Below are positions 1 through 7,798 of a stretch of DNA of 64,000 nucleotides, one piece after another. Within the stretch, counting starts at the first letter, position 1; each line of letters begins with the position of its first letter. Source of the stretch: CAWDVH01 sp963805705 (GTDB taxonomy: Bacteria; Actinomycetota; Actinomycetes; Streptosporangiales; Streptosporangiaceae); contig CAWDVH010000005.1 in assembly GCA_963805705.1 (NCBI GenBank), forward strand, positions 1,674,001 to 1,738,000, read 5' to 3'. Below the pieces are notes generated by a model. It saw only the letters and a list, made by a program, of their open reading frames with translations. It was not told where the DNA came from and searched no databases. Made by a program: the position numbers and the translations under genes.

Positions 1-417
1 ATATCAGCCTGGAATCAGCAGCTGACCGCCCTGGCGTTCGACCAGCTCACCGCGATTCCGGGGATCACGATCTACGGGCCGCGGGACGCGGCGCGGCGCA
101 CGTCGCTGGTCGCGTTCAACGTCGCCGGCCGGGATCCGGTGGCCGTGGCCGAAGCCCTGGACCGGGGCGGGGTGGAGGCACGCGCGGGCTGCCATTGTGC
201 GACGCTCGCGCACCACGCGCTGGGGCTGTCCCCGCCCGCAAGCTGCCGGCTGAGCTTCTACCTCTACAACACTCCCGGCGAGGTCGAGCGGGCCGTGGCC
301 GCGGTCGCCGCCATCGCCGCTGATCGCTGCGTGCCCAGGGCACCGTGGTACCGGCCTTGGTCCTGGCCGCTGAAGCGGCCGCCTGCTCATCTACCGTTCC
401 CGGCACAATCGTCATGA
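1..417 (+). CDS. Cysteine desulfurase-like class V aminotransferase, C-terminal part
   Basis: The frame is open from base 1 and ends at TGA 415-417, so only the last 138 codons are inside the window. The segment RAGCHCA (Cys at 190-192 and 196-198) followed by a histidine-rich stretch matches the region around the persulfide-carrying cysteine of SufS/NifS-like PLP enzymes, which take sulfur from cysteine. The PLP lysine would lie upstream, outside the window. The last 31 bases overlap the convergent reductase gene. It could equally be a selenocysteine lyase or isopenicillin-N-epimerase-like relative; the fragment does not decide. Confidence 0.75.
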   Translation: MSAWNQQLTALAFDQLTAIPGITIYGPRDAARRTSLVAFNVAGRDPVAVAEALDRGGVEARAGCHCATLAHHALGLSPPASCRLSFYLYNTPGEVERAVAAVAAIAADRCVPRAPWYRPWSWPLKRPPAHLPFPAQSS

Positions 418-1034
418 CTGCCCTGGATACCGCTGAGCTCGGGCGCTATCTCCGAGGCTGGCTGGTATGTCGCGATAATCACGCCGGTGGTCGTCGTGAC
501 GGAGTCGGCTAGCCGGAAAGTGGCGGGCGGGCTGGCCTCGGGGAACAGGCGGCGCCCCGATCCCAGTACCAGCGGGTGGAACTGCAGCACGTACTCGTCG
601 ATGAGGTCGCGTCGCATCAGCGACTGGACCAGCAGTCCGCTGCCGAAGACCACCAGGCTGCTCTCCTGTTGCTCCTTGAGCACGGCCACAGCGTCCGGGG
701 CGTCGCCTTGGAGGAGTGTGGAGTTGATCCATGGGAGCGGCTCGGTCAGTGTCGTCGACGCCACGTACTTCCGGGCACTGCTGAGCGCCTCGGTGAAGGG
801 ATTAGGCTCCTGCCTGGGCCAGAAGTCCGCGAAACGCTCGTATGTCGTTCGCCCGAGCAGCAAGGACCAGGCCGGTCCCATGCGCGCTCCCATGACGTTC
901 TGCATGGCCGGATCGTTGCCGCGCTGGGCCCAGCCGCCGTGCTCGAAGCCGTCTCGGGGATCCTCGCCGGGGTGGCCAGGGGCCTGCATCACGCCATCGA
1001 GCGTCAGGTGCTGGATCACAACGACTCTGCTCAC
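387..1034 (-). CDS. Dihydrofolate reductase family protein (RibD C-terminal fold)
   Basis: A 215-residue protein. It opens with a beta strand and TLDGVMQAPG, the usual N-terminal signature of DHFR/RibD-C proteins. GRTTYERF (61-68), the glycine loop GSGLLVQSL (131-139) and LGSGRRLF (157-164) follow, as expected for an NADPH-binding Rossmann-like fold. Members are small cytosolic NADPH-dependent reductases, often of unknown substrate. Its 3' end overlaps the convergent aminotransferase gene by 31 bases. Nothing in the context gives the substrate, so a role in folate or riboflavin synthesis should not be assumed. Confidence 0.85.
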   Translation of the reverse strand: MSRVVVIQHLTLDGVMQAPGHPGEDPRDGFEHGGWAQRGNDPAMQNVMGARMGPAWSLLLGRTTYERFADFWPRQEPNPFTEALSSARKYVASTTLTEPLPWINSTLLQGDAPDAVAVLKEQQESSLVVFGSGLLVQSLMRRDLIDEYVLQFHPLVLGSGRRLFPEASPPATFRLADSVTTTTGVIIATYQPASEIAPELSGIQGSHDDCAGNGR

Positions 1035-1294
1035 GTTCGTGCTCCTCTGCTGTGGTGTTCGCCGGCGTCGCGCCGGCCCCTCACCCTCTGCACGAACGGC
1101 GCCCGGCCGGATCGACAGAACAGGCCCGCCCGCTGAGCATTCCCCGGCGCGTCGCTCGACTGGCCCGCAAAATCACCGGAACCAGGTGACAGCCGCTCAC
1201 CTTGATCGCCAGTAGCTTCGGGCTCACTCGATCAGCCGGCTAGCTACCGGGCCCCAAGGTTCCCGGGCGCGATCTTCATCAAGGAGCACCAGCA

Positions 1295-1924
1295 ATGAGC
1301 ACGACTGCCATCCCTGACCGCTTCACCACGCTGCCGGATCAGGACGCGCTGCAGGCCACTGTCGTGGCACTGGAGGAGCACGGATTCAGCGTCGAGGTCG
1401 TCGGTGATCTCGATGCCGCGCGCCAGGCGGTGCTGGCCCGCATCCCTGAGGGCTCGTCGGTGATGACCAACACCTCGGTGACGCTGGCCGAAACCGGGAT
1501 CGCGGATGAGATCAACGATGGCGGGAGCCGGTGGGAGTCGGCGCGGAACAGGATGTTCGCGCTGGACTTCGCGACCCAGGCGCAGCAGATGAAGGCGATC
1601 GGCGGCCAGCCCGACTACGCGCTGGGCAGCGCGCACGCGGTCACCAGGGACGGTACCTTGGTCATCGCCTCGGCGTCGGGCAGCCAGCTGGCCTCCTACG
1701 CCTGGGGCGCGGCTAATGTGATCTTCGTGATCGGCGCGCAGAAGCTCGTGCCCACGCTGGCAGCGGCGCATGAGCGGATCTATCAGCACAGCCTGCCGTT
1801 GGAGGACGCCAGGGCGCAGGCCGCTTACGGGCAGCACAGCCAGGTGGGGAAGATCCTGGAAATCCATCAGGAGCTGCCCGGCCGCATCCACGTCGTCCTC
1901 GTCCGCCAGCGGGTCGGCTTCTGA
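1295..1924 (+). CDS. LUD domain protein (LutC/YkgG-like)
   Basis: A 209-residue protein preceded by AAGGAG about 9 bases before the ATG. The LUD-domain features are the GSAHAVTRDG segment (111-120), ASGSQL (127-132) and VIGAQKLVP (145-153), the last typical of the strand-loop near the end of the domain. LutC-type proteins work with LutA and LutB in L-lactate oxidation, but no lutA or lutB lies nearby. This is therefore one of the stand-alone LUD proteins whose function is not established. A short translated peptide and an SDR gene follow on the same strand. Confidence 0.85.
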   Translation: MSTTAIPDRFTTLPDQDALQATVVALEEHGFSVEVVGDLDAARQAVLARIPEGSSVMTNTSVTLAETGIADEINDGGSRWESARNRMFALDFATQAQQMKAIGGQPDYALGSAHAVTRDGTLVIASASGSQLASYAWGAANVIFVIGAQKLVPTLAAAHERIYQHSLPLEDARAQAAYGQHSQVGKILEIHQELPGRIHVVLVRQRVGF

Positions 1925-1986
1925 ACTGCCTGGCGACCAGCTGACGGTGATCAGAAGCCGAGGCGCTTGAGATGAAGGAGGAATTC

Positions 1987-2058
1987 ATGATGCGCTACAA
2001 CGTGGTGCGGCTCAGCGAGCACGTCACCGCCGTGCTCCTGGGTCGGTTGACGCCATGA
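1987..2058 (+). CDS. 23-residue peptide translationally coupled to the SDR gene
   Basis: A very strong ribosome binding site (AAGGAGG, 5-6 bases before the ATG) drives a 23-codon frame starting MMRYNVVRLSEH. Its TGA (2056-2058) overlaps the ATG of the SDR gene (2055-2057) as ATGA. The SDR gene has no good site of its own, so this frame probably serves to deliver ribosomes to it. It may be a leader peptide or the remaining N-terminus of a deleted gene; the sequence resembles the opening strand of a larger enzyme. Function unknown. Confidence 0.5.
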   Translation: MMRYNVVRLSEHVTAVLLGRLTP

Positions 2059-2735
2059 GCGCAAAGATGGCGATCGTGGCCGGTGCAGGCGGTGCGCTTG
2101 GTCACGCGACGGCCGTGGCCCTCGCCGCCGTCGGCCTCACGGTGGTGGCGGTCGACCGGAGTGAGAATGGGCTGGGTGACTTTCCCGGCAGTGTCCGGCC
2201 CGAGGTGGGCGACGCCGCCGATCCCGCCGTGGCGAAAAGCCTCGTCGACCGGATCGTCGGCGAGGTTGGGCCTCCTGACGTGCTGGTGAACACCATCGGT
2301 GCGTTCCGGCTGGGAGACGCGCTCACTACGACTCCCGAAACGCTGCAGCTCATGATCGACGTCAACCTGGGCCCCGCGCTATGGCTGAGCCAGGCGGTCG
2401 CGCCGCACATGCGGCAGCAGGGCTCAGGCGCCATCGTGCACGTAGCCGCCCGCCCGGGGATTGAGCCATCCGGCGGCATGGCGGCCTACAGCGTGGGCAA
2501 GGCCGCTCTTGTCCACCTGACACGCGTCCTCGACGTAGAGCTTCGCCCGCACGGGATCCGGGTGAACGCGGTCGCGCCGCAACTGCTCGACACCCCGACG
2601 AACCGGGCCACGTTCCCAGCCGAGGTGATGGCGCACGCGGTCGCGCCGGAGGCGATCGCCGCCGTGATCGCATTCCTGGTCAGCGACGCTGCGGCGCCAG
2701 TCAGCGGGGCGATACTGCCGGCGTACGGCGCTTAA
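2055..2735 (+). CDS. Short-chain dehydrogenase/reductase (SDR)
   Basis: A 226-residue classical SDR. It has the dinucleotide motif GAGGALG (10-16), a DxR-type second strand (VAVDRS) that leaves NAD or NADP open, VLVNT near 77-80 in place of the usual NNAG, and the catalytic YSVGK (Tyr145, Lys149) with a preceding serine/alanine-rich strand. The protein ends shortly after a GA-rich C-terminal tail, as in short SDRs. The start overlaps the stop of an upstream 23-codon frame, suggesting coupled translation. The substrate is unknown. A strong double hairpin follows the stop. Confidence 0.85.
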   Translation: MSAKMAIVAGAGGALGHATAVALAAVGLTVVAVDRSENGLGDFPGSVRPEVGDAADPAVAKSLVDRIVGEVGPPDVLVNTIGAFRLGDALTTTPETLQLMIDVNLGPALWLSQAVAPHMRQQGSGAIVHVAARPGIEPSGGMAAYSVGKAALVHLTRVLDVELRPHGIRVNAVAPQLLDTPTNRATFPAEVMAHAVAPEAIAAVIAFLVSDAAAPVSGAILPAYGA

Positions 2736-2745
2736 GGAGGCTGAC

Positions 2746-2811
2746 GTGGCGCGACGCACGTGCCGCGCCACCTCCAGGATCTGGCTGCCGGCGGCCAGAT
2801 CCTGGAGGTGG
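2746..2811. terminator. Two overlapping strong hairpins, bidirectional terminator
   Basis: An 18-bp perfect stem (2768-2785 with 2794-2811, 8-base loop) lies between the convergent SDR and LLM genes. An 8-bp stem (2746-2753 with 2764-2771) shares bases with its left arm, so the two hairpins exclude each other. There is no U-tract, which is common for actinobacterial terminators. The position between two converging stops supports a terminator for both strands. Confidence 0.7.
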
Positions 2812-2836
2812 AACTGTCCAGCGTGAGGGCCTTGGC

Positions 2837-3859
2837 TTATCGCCAGCCGAGCGCGGGCGCCACCTGGGTCAGGATGCTGTCGATGACGTGGGCGTTGTAG
2901 TCGACACCGAGCTGGTTGGGCACGGTGAGCAGCAGTGTGTCAGCGGCCGCGATCGCCTCGTCGTCTTTGAGCTGGCGGATCAGTTCTTCGGGCTCGGCCG
3001 CGTACGAGCGCCCGAAGATCGCCTGCATCGTCGCGTCGATGAACCCGATCTGGTCGGTGTCCTGGTTCCTGAGGCCGAAGTAAGCCCGGTCCCGGTTGTC
3101 GACCAGAGGGAAGATGCTCCGGCTCACGGATACCCGCGGCTCGCGCTCGTGACCCGCCGTGTGCCACGCGTCACGGAAGGCCTGGATCTGCTCAGCTTGC
3201 TGCACGTGAAAGGGCTTGTCCGACTCGTTGCTGATGAGCGTTGAGCTTTGCAGGTTCATGCCCAGCCCGGCTGCCCACGCCGCCGTCCGCTGCGACGCCG
3301 CGCCCCACCAGATGCGCTCCCGCAGCCCGGCTGAGTATGGCTCGACCCGCAGCAGGCCAGGCGGGTTCGGGAACATCGGCCGGGGACTGGGCTGGGCGAA
3401 GCCCTCGCCTCGCAGTACCTCCAGCAGCACCTCGGCGTGCCCGCGGGCCATGTCGGCGTCCGTCTGGCCTTCCTGCGGCTGATAGCCGAAGTAACGCCAG
3501 CCGTCGATCACCTGCTCCGGCGAGCCGCGGCTGATCCCGAGCTGGAGGCGGCCGCCGGCGATGAGGTCGGCCGCGCCGGCATCCTCGGCCATGTACAGCG
3601 GGTTCTCATAGCGCATGTCGATGACTGCCGTCCCGATCTCGATGCGGCTGGTCCGCGCGCCGACGGCGGCCAGCAGCGAGAACGGCGAGCCCAGCTGCCT
3701 GGCGAAGTGGTGCACGCGGAAGTAGGCACCGTCGGCACCCAGCTCCTCCGCCGCGACCGCCAGGTCGATCGACTGCAGCAGCGCATCGGAGGCCGACTGC
3801 GTCTGCGAGCCGGCCGACGACGACCAGTGCCCGAACGACAGGAACCCGATCTTCTTCAC
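2837..3859 (-). CDS. LLM-class flavin-dependent oxidoreductase
   Basis: A luciferase-like monooxygenase-fold protein. The frame is open further upstream, but the family N-terminus (VKKIGFLSFGHW) begins at GTG 3857-3859. That gives 340 residues, the usual size, so this start is preferred. Family landmarks are the AAEELGADGAYFRVHHF block (36-52), the IEIGTAVIDMRYENP strand (73-87) and AGGRLQLGISRGSP. The enzymes use FMN or F420 on diverse substrates. A DUF2461-like gene is upstream on the same strand about 100 bases away, and a second LLM enzyme lies at 4714. The substrate is unknown. Confidence 0.85.
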   Translation of the reverse strand: MKKIGFLSFGHWSSSAGSQTQSASDALLQSIDLAVAAEELGADGAYFRVHHFARQLGSPFSLLAAVGARTSRIEIGTAVIDMRYENPLYMAEDAGAADLIAGGRLQLGISRGSPEQVIDGWRYFGYQPQEGQTDADMARGHAEVLLEVLRGEGFAQPSPRPMFPNPPGLLRVEPYSAGLRERIWWGAASQRTAAWAAGLGMNLQSSTLISNESDKPFHVQQAEQIQAFRDAWHTAGHEREPRVSVSRSIFPLVDNRDRAYFGLRNQDTDQIGFIDATMQAIFGRSYAAEPEELIRQLKDDEAIAAADTLLLTVPNQLGVDYNAHVIDSILTQVAPALGWR

Positions 3860-3956
3860 CAGCGCGTCAACACGAGCCGGCCGGCCGGCATTCCTGGCCG
3901 GCCCGCAGCTGGCCGAGCAGCTCCTTTCCGTGCCAGCCCGTATCTCACTGGCTGTC

Positions 3957-4604
3957 CTACGCGCCCGCTGCGGCCTCGGCACCCTCCGGCGCGACGACCG
4001 TGTGCTCGGCGAGCCAGCCGAGCAGCGGGCGCAGCCGCTCGCAAGCGCGGTACACCGGCTCGACATCACGCACGGCGTCGGACTCGAGCTCGCGGGCGGC
4101 GCTGAGCGAGCGGTGCCTGAGCAGGCCGGCCCGGGGATGGTCGGCGGAGTAGCCGCGCGGAATGCGCTTCATGACGTCGCCGCCGATCTCGTGCCCGTCC
4201 GCGGCCAGCGACGATACGAGATCCGCCAGCGTGCGCCCGCTCTCGTCCGCGGCGGTCGCCGCACGAAACAGTGCAATCTGCTCAGGACCGGCGTACCACC
4301 AGGCGGCCTGGATCCGCAGGCCGTCGAGGTTGAAGCGGAATCCGATCTCGATGCTGCGGGCCACCCGCACGCTGGCGCACTGGTTCTGCCACCAGTACGC
4401 GGTACTGGCGTAGCGCCACACAGCGAAGTCCTCGTACCAGGGGTCGGTGTCCGCAAGGTCGTTGAGCAGGCCGATCATCGGCTGCCGCACCTGCTGCTCG
4501 CGGTCGCGCCGTACCCGTTCCCGCGTCTCCCGCGACGGCTCGCCGCCCAGCTGGAGCAGCACCGGGTACGCCTGCTCCGGCCACCCGTGGAAGCGCGTCC
4601 CCAT
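3957..4604 (-). CDS. DUF2461-like protein
   Basis: A 215-residue soluble protein. The opening FHGWPEQAYPVLLQLGGE, the central WYAGPEQIALFRAA and the C-terminal KRIPRGYSADHPRAGLLRHR match the order of conserved blocks in the DUF2461 (TIGR02453) family: a substrate-like FL..L start, a WxP-type core and an LKR.PRGY..dHP motif. The usual early NNxxxWF block is replaced by a divergent ADTDPWYEDFAVWRY. No activity is established for the family. It is transcribed towards the LLM oxidoreductase and may share its message. Confidence 0.65.
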   Translation of the reverse strand: MGTRFHGWPEQAYPVLLQLGGEPSRETRERVRRDREQQVRQPMIGLLNDLADTDPWYEDFAVWRYASTAYWWQNQCASVRVARSIEIGFRFNLDGLRIQAAWWYAGPEQIALFRAATAADESGRTLADLVSSLAADGHEIGGDVMKRIPRGYSADHPRAGLLRHRSLSAARELESDAVRDVEPVYRACERLRPLLGWLAEHTVVAPEGAEAAAGA

Positions 4605-4713
4605 ATCCGCATGCTATCCACCCGCCCGCAGGGCGCCGAGCACGTGCGGCGCGGCCGGGGCCGCGCGGGAGGGGGGCCACCGGCGCCCAGGACGGCTTTG
4701 CCAGGATGGCAGT

Positions 4714-5553
4714 ATGCGATTCGCCTTTAAAACCTCCCCGCAGAACACCACCTGGCGCGACATGCTCGCGGTGTGGCGGGAAGCTGACGACATTGAGCTG
4801 TTCGAGTCGGGCTGGACCTTCGACCATTTCTATCCGATCTTCTCCGACTCGGCAGGCCCCTGCCTGGAGGGCTGGGTGACCCTGACCGCGCTCGCGCAGG
4901 CGACCCGCCGGCTGCGGCTGGGCACGCTGGTCACTGGCATTCACTACCGGCATCCCGCGGTCCTGGCTAACATGGCCGCCACCCTCGACATAGTGTCTGG
5001 CGGCCGGCTCGAGCTGGGCATCGGCGCCGGGTGGAATGAGGAAGAGTCCGGCGCCTACGGCATCGAGCTGGGCGATCCGGCTGAGCGCAGCGACCGGTTC
5101 GCCGAAGCGTGCGAGGTCATCGTCAGCCTGCTGACGCGGCCGACCACGGATTTCACCGGCCAGTACTACCAGCTCACCAGCGCGCGGTGTGAGCCAAAAC
5201 CGGTGCAGCAGCCGCACCCGCCGATCGTCATCGGCGGCAGCGGGGAGCGGCGTACGCTGCGTACCGCCGCCCGGTTCGCCCAGCACTGGAACTTCGTCGG
5301 CGGGCCGCCTGAGGAGTTCGCGCGCAAGCGTGAGGTTCTGCATGCCCACTGCCACGACATCGGGCGTGACCCGCAGGAGATCATGCTGTCCAGCCACGTC
5401 CGGCTGGGCCCAGACGGCGAGATCGGGCCGGCCATCGACACCGCGGCCACGCTCGGCGACCTGGGCCTGGACCTGGCGATCGTCATCCTCCCGCCGCCGT
5501 ACAATCCCGCCGTGCTCACCCCGCTGGCCGATGCCCTGGCCCAACTCCGCTGA
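4714..5553 (+). CDS. LLM-class F420-dependent oxidoreductase
   Basis: A 279-residue luciferase-fold oxidoreductase. The start is the ATG at 4714, where the family N-terminus (MRFAFKTSPQ) begins; the longer open frame upstream has no family similarity. Landmarks are WTFDHFYPI (about 38-46), LRLGTLVTGIHYRHPA (about 71-86), SGGRLELGIGAGWNEEE (about 97-113) and HPPIVIGGSGERRTLR (about 168-183), typical of deazaflavin (F420) members from actinobacteria. It is divergent from the DUF2461-like gene. The native substrate is unknown. Confidence 0.85.
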   Translation: MRFAFKTSPQNTTWRDMLAVWREADDIELFESGWTFDHFYPIFSDSAGPCLEGWVTLTALAQATRRLRLGTLVTGIHYRHPAVLANMAATLDIVSGGRLELGIGAGWNEEESGAYGIELGDPAERSDRFAEACEVIVSLLTRPTTDFTGQYYQLTSARCEPKPVQQPHPPIVIGGSGERRTLRTAARFAQHWNFVGGPPEEFARKREVLHAHCHDIGRDPQEIMLSSHVRLGPDGEIGPAIDTAATLGDLGLDLAIVILPPPYNPAVLTPLADALAQLR

Positions 5554-5658
5554 CACCGGAACTCCCACGAGAATGGCGCCGCGCCCCGATGCGCGCATGC
5601 GCCGCTCGACAGCATCACGCCGAGTGACGTGTATTGCGGCGCAGTCAGGGAGGTGCCT

Positions 5659-6000
5659 GTGGGCCGTCGTGCAACCGTCGTTTTCGTAGCTCTTGCGGCT
5701 GTCGACACGCTTCTCGCGGCGACCGGGCACGATCGGCATCGCTGGCTGACCAAGCCGGTGCTGATGCCGGTGCTGATGGTGGGCCGCGTCCGGTGCGCTG
5801 AACGGCTACCTGTGGAAACGCACGGGCCAGGACCGCATTGCGGTCATCGTCTACAGCACCGCACTGCTCGCGATGTCCCTGGCGGCACTGGATTCTGGCT
5901 CGCCGAAGACCGCCGCCGGCGGTGCACTGTTCCTGGTATCGGACGCCCTGCTGGCGCTGGAGAAGTTCGGCGGCCTGCACCTGCCCGCCGCCCTGCTGCC
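5659..6000 (+). pseudogene. Decayed YhhN/TMEM86 (lysoplasmalogenase-like) gene
   Basis: A GTG at 5659 behind AGGGAGG starts a hydrophobic N-terminus ending LTKPVLMPVLM, the first conserved block of YhhN membrane proteins. The reading frame then changes: from about 5780 the next frame reads ALNGYLWKRTGQDRIAVIVY and GALFLVSDALLALEKFGG (to about 5975), the later YhhN blocks with the conserved SD pair. The middle of the family (the helices carrying the GD motif, about 80 residues) is absent. An internal deletion plus frameshift makes a functional product unlikely. Confidence 0.7.
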
Positions 6001-6022
6001 GGATCAAGCGCGTGGTCCGCGC

Positions 6023-7504
6023 TCACGCAGCCTGGCTAGGCCAGGAGAACAAGGCCGCGATGACGAAGTCGTCTTCACGTACATGGTGAGAGACCTGGAA
6101 CTCAAGGTGCACGAAGCCGATATCTTCGGCTGTGAAGACGTGTGTGCTGTAGTGGCGGTCGCCTGGCGCTCGCTGCGCTGCGTTGGCGCGCCAGGCCTCG
6201 ACCGCGTCTGCGGGGAAACCCCACTGGGCCGCGTACTCGCCGACCAGCCGCGCGGCAGTGTCCAGGCCGGCGGGGGGAAGCTGAACCGTCAGGCGGCCAG
6301 GGTCGCCATCGCGGGGTGAGCTGAGCATCACCGCCATCTGCGCTCGCGCGCGATAGGACCGCCCGCCGGGCAGCGCGACCGAGACGTCGAATGGCATGCG
6401 TCCAGGGTTCATCCACACCCGGCTTCCGGCGCCCGCGGCGAAGCCGGCCGATTCGCGCGTGGGCGCACTGGTCAGATCGATGGTCCGGGCGGCCGCTCGC
6501 AACGGCCTGGCCGGCGGGGCGCCTGGGGTGCGCGGCTGGGGCGGCGCGGCGCGCAGGTCCACGTCCCAGTGGGTGAACGCGGCGGCCGTGAGCTGGCCGG
6601 CCCGCGTCAGCAGCCGGTAGCCGGTCACGCGCTGCGACAGTGGGGTGGCCAGCACGGCGCGCGCCTGGTCGGGGTGGTCACGCAGGAATGCGAGATAGGC
6701 CGGCAGAGTGTCGGCGTCGATCAGCTTCCACCGGTCCGTGAACACGGCGATGTTCCCGTCGGCCAGCGGCGTCCGCGCGCTGACCGCGATCCGGGGCAGC
6801 CGCGCGTCAACCCGCAGCGGGTACCGCTCGGGATAGGAGCGGGCGCCGGGTACCGACGGTGTTCCGGCTAGCGTCAGCAGGTACGTGAACGCCGGGCCCA
6901 GCGGCCATCGGTGCCCGAACATGCGGACGTAGAACCGGTCGATGATGTCGTGCTGCTCACGGAACAGCAGGCTCCGGTTGCCATCAGCGACGGCTGCGGC
7001 CGCCGCGTCGCGGCGGCCGCTATCAATCTGCCGCCATGCCTCAAGCGTGGCGGCGTCGATGATCCGGGCGCGATAGAGCTCCTCGATCTGCGCCACGCCT
7101 CCGGCGAGGTAGGCCTCATGCATTCCGGCCTGATCCTCGAAGATCTTTTTCTGCATGGTGAGAAACGTCGTCTCGTAAAAGCCGAGGTCACCCGCAGCGC
7201 GCCGAGTGAGCCGCCGAGATGCCCGCCCGAACACCGCGATCACCGCCTCGCGGATGGCGTCCGGGAGCAGACCCAGGTCCCTGAAGCCGGCGTAAAAGGC
7301 CGGGCCGATCATGGCCGCCAGGCCGGCCCACTCCAGATAGGGATGCATGAGGAACAGCCGTCCGTAGTAGCCGTAGACAGCCTCGACTGTCCGCCGGTTC
7401 TCCTCCACCCCGCGGCCGGGGCGCCAGCTCCGGCGCTCAATGCCCGCGCTGTCAAGGGCCCGGTTCAGCCAGGTCTCTTGCAGCTCGTGTGCCTCCACGC
7501 CCAC
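6023..7504 (-). CDS. Conserved hypothetical protein, oxygenase/hydrolase unknown
   Basis: About 493 residues from GTG 7502-7504. The frame is open 255 bases further upstream, but that part has no ATG near a ribosome site and looks non-coding, so the start is uncertain. The protein is soluble, with an aromatic N-terminal block (YGYYGRLFLMHPYLEWAGL), a QKKIFEDQAGMHEAYLAGG helix, and LLFREQHDIIDRFY in the middle, which recalls the EQ-containing helix of DUF2515-like proteins. The C-terminal 120 residues look like a separate beta-rich domain ending in ALFSWPSQAA. I do not recognise a catalytic motif. It is divergent from the secreted discoidin-domain gene. Confidence 0.55.
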   Translation of the reverse strand: MGVEAHELQETWLNRALDSAGIERRSWRPGRGVEENRRTVEAVYGYYGRLFLMHPYLEWAGLAAMIGPAFYAGFRDLGLLPDAIREAVIAVFGRASRRLTRRAAGDLGFYETTFLTMQKKIFEDQAGMHEAYLAGGVAQIEELYRARIIDAATLEAWRQIDSGRRDAAAAAVADGNRSLLFREQHDIIDRFYVRMFGHRWPLGPAFTYLLTLAGTPSVPGARSYPERYPLRVDARLPRIAVSARTPLADGNIAVFTDRWKLIDADTLPAYLAFLRDHPDQARAVLATPLSQRVTGYRLLTRAGQLTAAAFTHWDVDLRAAPPQPRTPGAPPARPLRAAARTIDLTSAPTRESAGFAAGAGSRVWMNPGRMPFDVSVALPGGRSYRARAQMAVMLSSPRDGDPGRLTVQLPPAGLDTAARLVGEYAAQWGFPADAVEAWRANAAQRAPGDRHYSTHVFTAEDIGFVHLEFQVSHHVREDDFVIAALFSWPSQAA

Positions 7505-7798
7505 GACGCTACAGCCCAACGCCGCCGATGCCGGCACGGCCAGCACGTTCGTCTTCCGCGAGGATCCTGGCACGGTGGGGCGGACCGCGCTGGCGCGGCA
7601 TCCGCGAATGTTGCAGGTGAGTCTACTGGTAACCCGCGAGAATGGCGTGCCGCGTCCCGCCGCGCCCCGATGCGCATGCCAATAATCATTAACGTTTTGT
7701 TCCTTTGACGGCCCGTTTCGTCGTGATTGAGTTATGTCATGAATTAAGTCGTGTAGCACGACCTGCTGAAGTGGTCACTTCTCGGCAAGGGGTTGGCA

